Source: an uncultured Chthonomonas sp.
Lineage (GTDB): Bacteria > Armatimonadota > Chthonomonadetes > Chthonomonadales > Chthonomonadaceae
Length of the DNA stretch: 56,412 bases
NCBI GenBank assembly: GCA_903919615.1
Contig: CAIXIX010000563.1
Location: forward strand, 1 to 56,412
Reading direction: 5' to 3'
In this document: positions 1 through 9,248 of the stretch, piece after piece
How the letters are laid out: every line of letters starts with the position of its first letter
Position numbering within the stretch: the stretch's first letter is position 1
The notes under the pieces: generated by a model
The model's database searches: none
What the model was told of the DNA's origin: nothing
The model's input: only the letters and a program-made list of their open reading frames with translations
Translations under genes and position numbers: made by a program

Positions 1-179
1 AGGCTTCAATCTGTTCACAAATACAGATTCACCATCCGCCTACCAAATGACTCTGTGAAATCCAAAGATTTTTTTACAAATCAAAATTATCGACAGGAAC
101 CCGCTCGGATATTATCACGAGTAGATGCCTGAGTAGTAACAAAATTCGAGCTATAAAAGAACCAAACAATTCTCGCGAT
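1..179. other. Non-coding left edge
   Basis: AT-rich sequence before the first gene. I see no convincing ORF, hairpin terminator or promoter here. An ATG at 178 runs straight into TGA, and the adjoining GTG at 180 opens the ankyrin gene. Confidence 0.4.
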
Positions 180-1067
180 GTGACCACGCGTTGGCGAATT
201 ATGTTAGTTCCAATGATCCTCACCGTGTTATTCTACTTGTGTGCATTAGGTGCCGCTGTAGAAGCGTACGTTCACTTTCCGCAATGGTCTAGCGATTGGG
301 CCGTCTTTGCGCCTGAGGACGATAAACTCATCCACCTGCCATCTGCTTTGTTGTCGTATGTAAGTTTGCTGCTGCTCATTGTTGCCTCCACCAGTGCGTG
401 GTTGTTTTGCATCGCTTCGCAGGTACGCAGTAGGTTCAGAAACTCGAGCATCCTATTGGCGATTGCTGTTGCCATCTGTCTATCCTACTATGTTCGCTTT
501 GAGCGCGTCCGACTGCAGTATTTGCGCGCCGTTTTCCGCACAAGCGAGAGGACACGACAAGATTTCGTAGACGCTGTAACGCGCGATGATATCGTTACCG
601 TAACGAGGCTGCTAGATGCAGGCGCTGACCCAAATTGTTATGCGGTGGTGTGCACTAACCACTATGAGATGCCGCCAACGGCATTGATCGCTGCGCTAGG
701 GAAAAAGAATCACGCAATGGTTAGGCTGCTCCTATCTCGAGGCGCAAATCCGAACGTTGTTGGTGACCTTCATTTTCCGCTTGAAGAAGCCATCGACGGT
801 ACTGACAAGACCTCCGTGGAGTTGTTGCTCAAAGCAGGCGCCGACGTTAACAAGCAAGGAGACAGCGAGTGGAACCCACTTGAAGTTGCGGCCCAATTCG
901 GCGGTGAGAGCATTGTTACACTGCTGCTAAGGTATCATCCTGAACTCATTACGAAAGAAGTAAATGGAATGACGCCCGAACAGGCTGTAACCAAGTATGG
1001 GGACAAGCGCGCTGCTCATCTTCTCAGGAACGCAGAGGGGAAAATGCACCCACCGTCAATTCCCTGA
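180..1067 (+). CDS. Membrane protein with C-terminal ankyrin repeats
   Basis: A 295-aa protein. Three hydrophobic segments lie in the first 110 residues (about 8-30, 58-84 and 90-107). They are followed by ankyrin repeats from about residue 130, visible as repeated 'LLDAGADPN', 'LLLSRGANPN' and 'LLLKAGADVN' motifs. Ankyrin repeats bind protein partners; the membrane part suggests the repeats are displayed on one face of the membrane, but the target is unknown. The start is GTG at 180; an in-frame ATG at 201 is possible and neither has a strong ribosome site. The 3' end overlaps the convergent kinase gene by 12 bp. A related, differently built ankyrin protein lies at 37530-38480. Confidence 0.75.
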   Translation: MTTRWRIMLVPMILTVLFYLCALGAAVEAYVHFPQWSSDWAVFAPEDDKLIHLPSALLSYVSLLLLIVASTSAWLFCIASQVRSRFRNSSILLAIAVAICLSYYVRFERVRLQYLRAVFRTSERTRQDFVDAVTRDDIVTVTRLLDAGADPNCYAVVCTNHYEMPPTALIAALGKKNHAMVRLLLSRGANPNVVGDLHFPLEEAIDGTDKTSVELLLKAGADVNKQGDSEWNPLEVAAQFGGESIVTLLLRYHPELITKEVNGMTPEQAVTKYGDKRAAHLLRNAEGKMHPPSIP

Positions 1068-2975
1068 CCCATCACCACCACCACCATAGAGCCGTGCGCT
1101 TGCCTGATCCGATTCGACGGTGCCTGGCGCTTTGCTCACCGCCTGTGTCCACTTGTCGCGCGCGCCGGCGGTATCGCCGTTGGCGTTGAGCCTGTCGCCC
1201 TCGGCGATAAGTTCCCTTGCCGCCTGACGCTGACCATCGATAAACTGATTCGGATCCTGTGTTGTTGCTGGAGAGTAGGAGGAGGATGGAGGAGGCGACG
1301 ATATATTTAGCTCTTTTGGAGGCGCCTTCGATGTACCTACAGCAGGGTCGGATCCCGTTCCCTGCGCAGCATCCCGGTGCTGCTGAGCGCCATGCGTGTC
1401 TCCAGATTGTTGAAGCAGATTTGCAAGCTCTTGATGCGCCACCGGATAGTCGGGCATAGCGTTTAACGCCGCCTCATAGTCCTGCTTCGCTGCCGACACA
1501 TGCCCGGCGGAGGCCTCCACTCTCCCCTGCTTAACGTAGCTGTAGGCGAGGTTCGTGGAGATAATCGACCTCTGCTCGACGGATGGGCCTTCTTTTTGCG
1601 CCTTCTCAAAGGCCGCGATCGCGCCTTGATAGTCGCCAGCGGCATACGCCGAGGCACCCTGCTTCATTTCGCGCGCTATGTTCTCCGCCTTTACCGATTG
1701 CTGAAACTTGTCGTAACTGTTCTGTGTGGCGATTACTCCGAACGCGATGCACACTCCCAGTACAATGGCGACTGCTAGCGCGATAAGCGTGGTTCTGGCC
1801 GCAGGAGAGAGCGTAATCACAGGAGCCGGTGGACGGGTAGGCAGTGGGATCGCACTAGCAGCATAGGCTGGCGGCAGCCCCGCGCCGGGCGGCGAAGGTG
1901 CAGGCTGTGGATGATTGGGGATTCCGCTGCTTTGGAAACCGCCACCAGTTGGCTGGCCCGGTGTGTTCCAGGTCCACGGCAACTGACCTCCTGCGCCCTG
2001 CGATGGCGGCATGGATTGTTGTGAGAACGGAGGCGCCATGGGCTGCGAAACAGGATTGTACGATGGCTGTTGGGAAATCGGCGCGCTACTGCCGTGGTAC
2101 CCAAACGTAAGCCCGGTGCGCTGAGCTTGAGCGCCCATTCCCTGCTGTGGCAGGAACATGGCAGGCGTTTGTTCGGCTGCGATGAGGTCGGTCTTCATCT
2201 GCTCTGCCGAGATGTGGCGCATCTGCGCCTGCTTCGAGAGCGCGCGACGGATCACCTGCTCCACGCCGGCAGGTATGCCCGGTATAGCGGGAGGCTCGGC
2301 ATGCATGATTGCGTAGGTGATGCTGATGACGCTGTCGCCGGTGAAGGGCTTTCGCCCCGCAAGCATTTCGTAGAGGAGCACGCCGGTTGAGAAGAGATCG
2401 GTACGATAATCGAGGCTCTTTCCCTCAATCTGTTCCGGAGACATGTAGCTTGGGGTGCCGAAAACCTGACCGTCGCTTGTGAGCGCAGGCTCTTCGCCCA
2501 GCCGTGCGATGCCGAAATCGGTCAGCTTCGCGAGGCCGCCTGGCAAAATGTGGATGTTATCAGGCTTGATATCCCGATGCACAACCTTGTTGGCGTGTGC
2601 ATACGAGAGCGCATCGAGTACCTGGGAGATTATGGCGACGGCTTCACGAAGTGGGAAGTTGACGCGCATCTGCATCACATCGCGCAGAGACTGCCCTTCT
2701 AGAAACTCCATCGCAATGAAGTAGCGCCCGTTCTCCTCGCCGTAATCGAATACCGAGACGATGTTAGGGTGGCTTAACTTACCCGCGGCCCGGGCCTCAC
2801 GGTTGAACCGCTCAATTCGCTCTCGACGCGCCTGGCCCGTCAGGCCTGCTGCAAAGTTGAGCTCTTTGATGGCGATCTTGCGGCCAAAGGTCGTATCTAC
2901 AGCCTCGTAGACGATGTCGTTGCTTCGCGCGATCTCGCGAACAATATGGTATTTGCCTTTGATCGCTTCCGGCAC
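1056..2975 (-). CDS. Membrane Ser/Thr protein kinase with TPR repeats
   Basis: Numbering here is from the upstream TTG at 2996. Hanks-type kinase at about residues 15-275: catalytic Lys in AIKEL (44), HRDIKPDN (140-147), DFG (170-172) and SPEQ (186-189). A Pro/Gln/Ser-rich linker (280-395) leads to one membrane helix (403-424) and an outer part with TPR-like helices (440-545 and 586-625). The nucleotide-binding loop is odd: where GxGxxG is expected the sequence reads IARSNDIVYEA, with no glycine. Start choice: TTG 2996 has no clear ribosome site, whereas GTG 2975 is preceded by GGAGA at 10 nt and is used here. It is the last gene of a six-gene signalling run, 33 bp after the PP2C phosphatase, its natural antagonist. 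Confidence 0.9.
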   Translation of the reverse strand: MPEAIKGKYHIVREIARSNDIVYEAVDTTFGRKIAIKELNFAAGLTGQARRERIERFNREARAAGKLSHPNIVSVFDYGEENGRYFIAMEFLEGQSLRDVMQMRVNFPLREAVAIISQVLDALSYAHANKVVHRDIKPDNIHILPGGLAKLTDFGIARLGEEPALTSDGQVFGTPSYMSPEQIEGKSLDYRTDLFSTGVLLYEMLAGRKPFTGDSVISITYAIMHAEPPAIPGIPAGVEQVIRRALSKQAQMRHISAEQMKTDLIAAEQTPAMFLPQQGMGAQAQRTGLTFGYHGSSAPISQQPSYNPVSQPMAPPFSQQSMPPSQGAGGQLPWTWNTPGQPTGGGFQSSGIPNHPQPAPSPPGAGLPPAYAASAIPLPTRPPAPVITLSPAARTTLIALAVAIVLGVCIAFGVIATQNSYDKFQQSVKAENIAREMKQGASAYAAGDYQGAIAAFEKAQKEGPSVEQRSIISTNLAYSYVKQGRVEASAGHVSAAKQDYEAALNAMPDYPVAHQELANLLQQSGDTHGAQQHRDAAQGTGSDPAVGTSKAPPKELNISSPPPSSSYSPATTQDPNQFIDGQRQAARELIAEGDRLNANGDTAGARDKWTQAVSKAPGTVESDQASARLYGGGGDGSGN

Positions 2976-3008
2976 GCGGTGTGTTTCTCCATACAAGCAA
3001 GCGCAAAC

Positions 3009-3905
3009 TTACTGGCTGACGACATCTCGAACCGAGATTACAAACACCGTGATATTATCACGACCGCCTCTGGCGTTTGCGAGTTCAATAAACTGGCGTG
3101 TTGCTTCGCTTGGCGCATAGCTTCCCGCGACCTGCAGCAGTTCGTCGTCTGCGACATATCCTGTAAGGCCATCGGAACAGAGCACCCAGGTATCGCCAGG
3201 TTGAATAGATTCCTCAAAGAAGTCTGGCATAACCTCGGCAGCAGCGCCAACAGAACGCGTAATAACGTTCCGATACGGAGAACACTCGGCCTCTTGCTGT
3301 GTCATGAGCCCGGCCCGTACGTTCTCCTCAACCCAGGAGTGGTCGTAACTCACCTGCCGGATAGCGCCGTCTCTTATCAGGTAGGCGCGGCTATCTCCCA
3401 CCTGAATAACCACTGCCCTATCTTCGATAAGCACCAGCCCGGTCAGCGTCGTACCCATCCCATTTCGCTCCGGGATCATCTGCGCCAGATGATAAATTCT
3501 ATCATTTGCACGCGAAACCGCCTCAAGTAGCGCTCCGGTGACATCGGCCGCTACGCTATCATAGTAGCCAGCGATCAGCGCCTTCATCATCATCTCGCTG
3601 GCGATCTGCCCGGCCTGAGCCCCGCCGATTCCATCACCAACGGCATAAAGTGAACCTCGAGCGGCGTAGATCGCCGGGTCTTCCGCTTCGTAGAAGTCGA
3701 ACTTGTCCTCGTTGTTCTCCCTCACCTGCCCCATATCGGTGCGAGCAGAGAAGCGAAGCTGTGGCTTACACTTCGGGGTTCGCTGCTCATATTCGTGCCA
3801 GCCGCGCACCAGTTCATCGCGATCGAACTTGGCTGTCGGCTCCTCATCGCTGTATTCAGCGGTTACAACCAGCTCTTTCTCACTCAATGGAAGACGCCGT
3901 CCCAT
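3009..3905 (-). CDS. PP2C-type Ser/Thr protein phosphatase
   Basis: 298 aa, PPM/PP2C family. All metal-site motifs are visible: ENNED (63-67), GDGIGG (90-95), GMGTT (149-153), GDSRAY (170-175), SDGL (244-247) and GGRDN (280-284). These coordinate the two metal ions used to hydrolyse phospho-Ser/Thr. An N-terminal extension of about 50 residues precedes the catalytic domain. No signal peptide or membrane segment is visible, so it is probably cytosolic. The gene overlaps the upstream FHA gene by 26 bp and is followed at once by the kinase gene, so translational coupling and opposing action on the same substrates are likely. The partner relation is inferred from context. Confidence 0.93.
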   Translation of the reverse strand: MGRRLPLSEKELVVTAEYSDEEPTAKFDRDELVRGWHEYEQRTPKCKPQLRFSARTDMGQVRENNEDKFDFYEAEDPAIYAARGSLYAVGDGIGGAQAGQIASEMMMKALIAGYYDSVAADVTGALLEAVSRANDRIYHLAQMIPERNGMGTTLTGLVLIEDRAVVIQVGDSRAYLIRDGAIRQVSYDHSWVEENVRAGLMTQQEAECSPYRNVITRSVGAAAEVMPDFFEESIQPGDTWVLCSDGLTGYVADDELLQVAGSYAPSEATRQFIELANARGGRDNITVFVISVRDVVSQ

Positions 3906-4890
3906 CCTCTGCGAGAGGTCGCGGATCGGTCTCCGGCTCCGACAGATCTAGCGCGAACTGATACTTGGTCTGCCCAAGCTGAACCTCATCGAAGGCAATC
4001 AGTAGCTGTTTTGCGTTGGCGCTCAGACGCTGACCGTTCACGAACGTGCCATTTGTGCTTCCGAGATCGGTGAGATAGACGGACCCATCCTCGGTGCTGA
4101 TCTCCGCGTGCTTCCCGGAAAGGTAGGGGTCGACAATGACCAGTGTGTTTCCAGCACGCCTGCCGATCGATATCAGATCGTTAGTGATGACGATCTCATC
4201 GGCGAGCCCTTCTAGCTTCAAGAGGCGCGCGACAGGTGCGGCGGCGACAGCGGGAACGGTTTCAACCTCTTCCACAACAACATCCGCATCCAATGCGGCC
4301 ACAGCCTGCGTTGGCTCAACGACAGTACGGTCCGTCGCCAGAACAATCGTTGCCTCAGCGGGCGCTGCAGGAGTGGTTGGAGCGGCCGCCTCAAGCGTAA
4401 CCCTCCAGTTGCCGAAACGAAGGGGTGTGCCAGGTACGGCAGCAACGGTCTCATTCGCCTTGAGCCGCAAATCACCAACCTTGGTGCCATTGCTGCTGCC
4501 AAGATCCTCTACTTTGATCCCATCCGCACCTACAGTAATAACCGCATGGTTTCGCGATACGGTTCCCTCCGGGCTCAAAACATCGGTGCCCTGCCTGCCA
4601 ACGGTGTTCGGGCCTAGCTTTAATCGGAAACGTCTGCCCGTCTCGTCAATTAGCTCGGCAGCGGGAGCCTCTTCTGACGGAAGCTCAACGGGAGCGTCTG
4701 CAGCGATAGAGGTTAGTAGGAAGCCACAGTCCCCGCAATATGGGTCTAGCAGCGAAGCGCTGGATCTGCAGACCGGGCAGATGGTAACGCCGCCCATCTG
4801 TGTGCGTAACGGGTCGCCTTGTGTGGGAAGCTGCATGGTTGCGCCAGCTCCAACCGCGCCCATCACCCTTGTTGCATCGATATTGCTCAT
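3880..4890 (-). CDS. Zinc-ribbon protein with two FHA domains
   Basis: 336 aa. The N-terminus carries Thr motifs (TRVMGA at 7-12, TQMGG at 30-34), then a four-Cys zinc ribbon (C38, C41, C52, C55) and two FHA domains at about 88-167 and 238-313. FHA1 has GR (98-99), SRNH (112-115) and DLGSSNGT (129-136). FHA2 has GRR (243-245), SGKH (258-261) and GSTNGT (277-282). FHA domains bind phosphothreonine peptides, so this is a likely phospho-dependent adaptor for the neighbouring kinase. The linker between the FHA domains is Ala/Val-rich. The gene starts 9 bp after the VWA stop codon and its end overlaps the phosphatase gene. It has no membrane segment. Confidence 0.9.
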   Translation of the reverse strand: MSNIDATRVMGAVGAGATMQLPTQGDPLRTQMGGVTICPVCRSSASLLDPYCGDCGFLLTSIAADAPVELPSEEAPAAELIDETGRRFRLKLGPNTVGRQGTDVLSPEGTVSRNHAVITVGADGIKVEDLGSSNGTKVGDLRLKANETVAAVPGTPLRFGNWRVTLEAAAPTTPAAPAEATIVLATDRTVVEPTQAVAALDADVVVEEVETVPAVAAAPVARLLKLEGLADEIVITNDLISIGRRAGNTLVIVDPYLSGKHAEISTEDGSVYLTDLGSTNGTFVNGQRLSANAKQLLIAFDEVQLGQTKYQFALDLSEPETDPRPLAEDGTASSIE

Positions 4891-4899
4891 CTGCTTCTC

Positions 4900-6273
4900 C
4901 TACCGCTTGCCCTGGTCGAGGTTGAGAACAGCGCCCATCAGCGTCTTTTCTGCGTCTCCACCACCCTGGATCGCCTGGATTGCCGCTGTGACTTCCTGCG
5001 CTTTGCCGGTTTGCCCAGCCTGAATCAAAATGGTTCTTGTGCGCTGTAACTCTGTCATGGCGCCCATCGCCGTTAGCTGCTGAGTGCGCATCCCCATCAT
5101 CGTTCGCTGCAGATTCTGAGAGGCCATAGCAACGTCCAGCTCGTTGCGAACCGTCTGATTGATGCCGCCCGCCACCAATGAGCGGTCGGAAGTGAACTCG
5201 AACACGCAGTCCGTCGTTGCCTGCGCAGGCGCATTATTTACCACATCGTCGTAAACCACTTCCGCCTTCGCAATTCGGAAGGTACCGGCCGGATGCCTCT
5301 CCATCTCGAACTCCGCAAGCACCGTACGAACAGACCCACGCTCCACATCCGGCAGGGCCACTTCGATGGTTCTTCCCGCAACAGTTGGCTGATAGCCGTG
5401 CACCTGGCGGAACTGAACCCAGCGTGAAAGGTGAAATCGAACGCGAACGTTTTTGGCGACGATCGTCATGAGCGATTCCAGCTCGCGCCGAAATACTTCT
5501 GGAAGCAGGTCTGGCCGCTGAATGTAGTAGTAGTTGCCCCCACTACGCCGCGCGATTCCCGCCATCAGCTCTTCGTTGTATTCGCTGCCAAATCCGAGTG
5601 CGGTTATCGAGATTCCCTGAGACTTCTGCTGAGAGACCTGCTGAACAATGCTATTAAAATCCTTCAGCCCTGCCGTTGGCTCACCATCGGTAAGCAGCAG
5701 CACGCGAGTAACATACCCGGGCGCCTGCGCCATCACTGAGGCAGCCTGCATGCAGCCTGCCATGAGGCCATCGTACAAGTTGGTGGTGTTGCCCACATCG
5801 ATCCTGCGGATATGCTCCTTCACGAGCGCCTTATTCACTACCCGGCGCGCAGGCATCAATACGTCGACCTGCTCCTCAAAGGTTACGATGGAGAGGATGT
5901 CGTTGGGTTCGAGCATGTCTACCACATACTCACAGGCGCGCTTCACGTATTCGATCGGCTCACCTTGCATCGAGCCGGAACGGTCGATAACAAGGCACAC
6001 ATTTATCGGAGCGCGACGGCCTAACTGCTGGCCGCCGGAGCGAACAACCAGGAGTGCATGGTCTCGAGTAGACTCGCCGTTATAGGCGTATCTGTTTCCC
6101 GCAAGGCACTCAACCTCAAGCGTCTGTGTGGAGATCGCCATAGCGGTACGCGTCGGATCAAATCCGCCCGCTAACCCGCCCATCTGAGTGCGAGAACCTC
6201 CGACGATTGTCGGCTGGGCGCCGCCCATCAGCGTCGGCGCCGGTCCCCCGATCAGTTGTGTTCGATCTTCCAT
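4900..6273 (-). CDS. von Willebrand factor A (VWA) domain protein
   Basis: 457 aa from ATG 6273, which has AGAGG upstream; the TTG at 6297 only extends it through that site. The VWA domain spans about 90-265 with an intact metal-ion-dependent adhesion site: DRSGS (97-101), the GNTTN threonine (163/164) and LLTDG (D196). A beta-rich region and a helical tail follow. Short Thr motifs recur: TQLIGG (5), TLMGG (14), TIVGG (22), TQMGG (29), and near the C-terminus TMMG (391), TAMG (401) and TLMG (444). They resemble motifs in the adjacent FHA protein and may be phospho-acceptor sites. VWA domains bind proteins through the metal site; the function in this cluster is unknown. Confidence 0.88.
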   Translation of the reverse strand: MEDRTQLIGGPAPTLMGGAQPTIVGGSRTQMGGLAGGFDPTRTAMAISTQTLEVECLAGNRYAYNGESTRDHALLVVRSGGQQLGRRAPINVCLVIDRSGSMQGEPIEYVKRACEYVVDMLEPNDILSIVTFEEQVDVLMPARRVVNKALVKEHIRRIDVGNTTNLYDGLMAGCMQAASVMAQAPGYVTRVLLLTDGEPTAGLKDFNSIVQQVSQQKSQGISITALGFGSEYNEELMAGIARRSGGNYYYIQRPDLLPEVFRRELESLMTIVAKNVRVRFHLSRWVQFRQVHGYQPTVAGRTIEVALPDVERGSVRTVLAEFEMERHPAGTFRIAKAEVVYDDVVNNAPAQATTDCVFEFTSDRSLVAGGINQTVRNELDVAMASQNLQRTMMGMRTQQLTAMGAMTELQRTRTILIQAGQTGKAQEVTAAIQAIQGGGDAEKTLMGAVLNLDQGKR

Positions 6274-6326
6274 CAGTGCCTCTTTTCTGCAGGGCAAACG
6301 CGCCCCGATAAGACTCTATACTGGCC

Positions 6327-7790
6327 CTACTCCACACGAAAGCCGGATGCGCCAAATTGAACCACATCTCCCGGCACAACGGCCGCAGAGCCTGATATAC
6401 GCACGCCATTAACGAACGTTCCGTTTGACGAACCATTGTCGTATACGGTTAATCGACCGTTCTCAAGCACAATCCGCCCATGATTTCGGGAGACCGTCAC
6501 ATCCGCCTTGAGGACGATTGTGTTGCCATCGTCACGACCGACGCTGATGTTCTGCCCGCCAAGCGGGAATCCCTGCCCGGCATAGGGCCCGGAAACGCAG
6601 ACGATCTGAGCGGGAACTGCAGCCGGGAAGGACGCTGGAGCCGCAAATGGCGCCGAGTTGGACAGCGGCGACGCCGTCGCCGCCCCTCCTGCAATCGAGC
6701 AGCGGCACCCGCCCTGCGCATCTTTCACTGCGCCGCAATAGGGGCACAGGTGCGAAGGCATCGGCACGGCAGAGGCAGGGGATGCCGATTTAGGGGAATC
6801 CAGAACTGCTGCCGATCTTGATGCCGTCGCCTTCTCTCGAAACAGAATTCGGTGGTTCCCAATCTGTATCATGTCGCCATCGCGCAGCAGCTGCTCGCCT
6901 TTCGGCGCGACCGCCTGGCCATTGACGCTGCTTCCAATCTGTGTTCCTGCATCCACAAGCACATGCCGCCTGCCCTCGGCGCGAATCGCTGCGTGCTGAG
7001 CCGCGACCGTCATGTCGCCGTAGAGCGGCACATCGCACTTCTCATCGCGGCCAATTATGTTTATCGGGCGCGTTAGGATGTAGTCCTTGCCCTCATTGCG
7101 TCCGGCAAGCACCTTAACCCACGCCTCTTTCAACAGCTCTTGCACCAAACCGATGAAGAAGCCAGTGAATGCCCCGATGGAGATGAACCCTACTGCCCTG
7201 CTGGTAGCGCCAGCGTCGTGGCACCCGGTGTCTCCGGCAACGCCAGTGAGCGGTGCGATCGCGGAGGGCAATATATCGAAAAGAAATCCACCCAGCAAGC
7301 CCCCGAGCAGGCCACCGATGATTCCATTTCGAATGCGATCTTTGGCGAGCGAAGACACGGAAGAGCCAAAGCCGACGCCGATTCCCAGCAGAGTCATGCC
7401 TGCGGAGCGCGCCGCCATCTGCTGAAAGAAGGTAAACAGGTTCGCATGCTCCGGCTTAGACATCGTGCCGCCCATGGCGATATAGAGATGCCCGCCAAGG
7501 TTTAGCCCCAGTCCACCGGCAAAAAACCCGGCCAGCAGCCCGGTGATAATTCCCATTCGCAGCCGGTACGCGTTCGATTCCGCGATGCCATCCATCGCGC
7601 CAAGGAACATGCCAATAATTCCGCCAGTACAGATCGCAAGGATGGTGAACTGATGGCTATCCAGTGGCACTGCAGTGCAGACGCCATCAATCACCCTGGC
7701 TTGATACTGGATCAGATGCTCCTGCAGAAACCATCCAGCAAAGCCGCCTGCAGCGCCAAGCAGAAGTCCGATTAGTATTCGCGACCTCAA
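6327..7790 (-). CDS. Polytopic membrane protein with two FHA domains and a zinc knuckle
   Basis: 487 aa. The N-terminal half is Gly-rich with about six membrane segments (about 5-22, 48-68, 78-98, 128-150, 155-175, 198-218). Then come FHA1 (235-318), a short Cys cluster (C349, C352, C362, C364) and FHA2 (400-486) with GRD, SRNH and DNGSSNGT. FHA1 is degenerate: it has GRDEKC but AQH in place of SRxH and IGSSVNG in place of SSNGT. The start is TTG 7790 with a perfect AGGAGG at 7799-7804, 8 nt upstream, so the rare start is well supported. Likely role: a membrane anchor that recruits phosphorylated partners to the signalling cluster. Confidence 0.87.
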   Translation of the reverse strand: MRSRILIGLLLGAAGGFAGWFLQEHLIQYQARVIDGVCTAVPLDSHQFTILAICTGGIIGMFLGAMDGIAESNAYRLRMGIITGLLAGFFAGGLGLNLGGHLYIAMGGTMSKPEHANLFTFFQQMAARSAGMTLLGIGVGFGSSVSSLAKDRIRNGIIGGLLGGLLGGFLFDILPSAIAPLTGVAGDTGCHDAGATSRAVGFISIGAFTGFFIGLVQELLKEAWVKVLAGRNEGKDYILTRPINIIGRDEKCDVPLYGDMTVAAQHAAIRAEGRRHVLVDAGTQIGSSVNGQAVAPKGEQLLRDGDMIQIGNHRILFREKATASRSAAVLDSPKSASPASAVPMPSHLCPYCGAVKDAQGGCRCSIAGGAATASPLSNSAPFAAPASFPAAVPAQIVCVSGPYAGQGFPLGGQNISVGRDDGNTIVLKADVTVSRNHGRIVLENGRLTVYDNGSSNGTFVNGVRISGSAAVVPGDVVQFGASGFRVE

Positions 7791-7827
7791 ACCGTCTGCC
7801 TCCTGTAGCCTATGCGTCTATAGCGGC

Positions 7828-9210
7828 TCATGACACCTCGAAGCGGAAGCGCGTTCCGCCAATCTGAATCTCATCTCCTGCTCGAACCGGCTGCGCAGCG
7901 CCACTGGGAATTTTGACGCCATTCAGGAAAGTTCCATTTGAAGAACCGTTATCAGTTATGGTATAGGCTCCGCCTGCAATGGACAACGTTGCGTGGCGCC
8001 GAGAACAGTTCGTATCGTTGGGCAACGGGACGGCACAGGATGCGTCTCGCCCCACATCGGCGACGCCGGCTGAAATCGGAAAGATTGATCCCGAGTAACT
8101 CCCCGCAGAGCCGATCAACCGTGGACCCGCAGGCGCGGCCGAAGCGATGGGCGCTGCCGCGATAACTGCGCCGCCACCAAATGGATCGGCAGTGCCTTCC
8201 GTAATCGGCGTAAGAGGCTCCCGCGCAGGCTTGGCAAAGGGGTCTGGCTGTTGTTGAGTTCCTGAGCTTAACTCGGCTGTATTGATGCCGGCCCGATCCA
8301 GCAACGTTTTGATATGCCCCTTGTTGAATGCCCAAATAAATCCATAAACAATTGCCGCGATCACCGCAAGTGCAAATACCTCGTTTAGCAGTGAGCTGAA
8401 AAAGCCACCGCCATTCTCCTTCTTGCGATCCCCCGTCGAAGCAGCCTGTTTGTCATCCACCGCGCGATGATCGGTAGCGGCAGCCGGTGCAGCAGCAGGC
8501 GCCTGTGGCGCGATTGTAGGCACATCGGGCCAATCGACATTGATTGTCGGCCAGTGAAAGCCGTCCTTCGCTGCTCCGGCAAGGAGCGTTGTGGTCTGGC
8601 TGATGGAGGGATGGCCGGTGTAGTTGACCGCGACCGTGAGTGGCGCGCCGAGCGGTGCGTTGCTAAACTGGGCTACGCCGTTGTCGGTAGCCTTCAGTTG
8701 CCACGCCATGGAGTATTTATGTGAGCCATCTGCGATAGTAACGAAAGCATCAGTTACCGCTTTGCCTTCATGCTGCACAGATACATAAACTGTATGAGCA
8801 AGCTGGAAGCTGGTTTCTGTTAGCGGGATCTGTTGGCCGGCCGCAACTGGAATTTGCGCGACGGTGCCCCGCGCTTTGTCGACAATCTCAATCTTGGGAT
8901 GATGCGATGCGATCGCCGTGGGGATCGGGATGAACACGGCAGCATCCGGAGTTGGCCCGGCAGGCAGCGGGGTTGGCGCGGCCATCTGATCGTCATCGGA
9001 GATAAATCGATACGTAAAATCGCCTGCGATCTGCCGCTTGATCGAGATCGAGGGTCCACCCGAACCGACGGCAGCGGAGTTCTGCGGCGATTGTTGGATG
9101 CCAGCGGAACTGGGAGCGCCAGGAGCCTTCGTCTGTGCTTGCAGACAGGCAGCAATCAGCAGAGCGCCGCTCAGCGCCGCCAGATTAACAATGCAATGCC
9201 TCAAACGCAT
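7828..9210 (-). CDS. Probable lipoprotein with membrane segment and C-terminal FHA domain
   Basis: 460 aa. A signal peptide ends in a lipobox-like LIAAC (Cys22). The middle (about 55-225) looks beta-rich and resembles an extracytoplasmic domain. A second hydrophobic segment (about 278-295) is followed by a linker and a C-terminal FHA domain (372-458; GRDAS, SRRH, DNGSSNGT). If both hydrophobic segments are used, the FHA domain is cytosolic and the middle domain outside, as expected of a sensor. Start: ATG 9210 with GGAGG 6 nt upstream. It is the first of the six signalling genes, 37 bp before the next gene and 38 bp after nnr. The lipoprotein call is uncertain. Confidence 0.82.
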   Translation of the reverse strand: MRLRHCIVNLAALSGALLIAACLQAQTKAPGAPSSAGIQQSPQNSAAVGSGGPSISIKRQIAGDFTYRFISDDDQMAAPTPLPAGPTPDAAVFIPIPTAIASHHPKIEIVDKARGTVAQIPVAAGQQIPLTETSFQLAHTVYVSVQHEGKAVTDAFVTIADGSHKYSMAWQLKATDNGVAQFSNAPLGAPLTVAVNYTGHPSISQTTTLLAGAAKDGFHWPTINVDWPDVPTIAPQAPAAAPAAATDHRAVDDKQAASTGDRKKENGGGFFSSLLNEVFALAVIAAIVYGFIWAFNKGHIKTLLDRAGINTAELSSGTQQQPDPFAKPAREPLTPITEGTADPFGGGAVIAAAPIASAAPAGPRLIGSAGSYSGSIFPISAGVADVGRDASCAVPLPNDTNCSRRHATLSIAGGAYTITDNGSSNGTFLNGVKIPSGAAQPVRAGDEIQIGGTRFRFEVS

Positions 9211-9248
9211 ACCATTCCTCCACCACCAACGTTTTTCCCAGTTAGATC

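Noticed and set aside
2946-3530. A 194-codon open frame on the plus strand
   Set aside because: It is antisense to the PP2C gene, whose catalytic motifs are intact.
4136-5023. A 295-codon open frame on the plus strand
   Set aside because: It is antisense to the double-FHA gene and is low-complexity Ser/Thr/Ala sequence.
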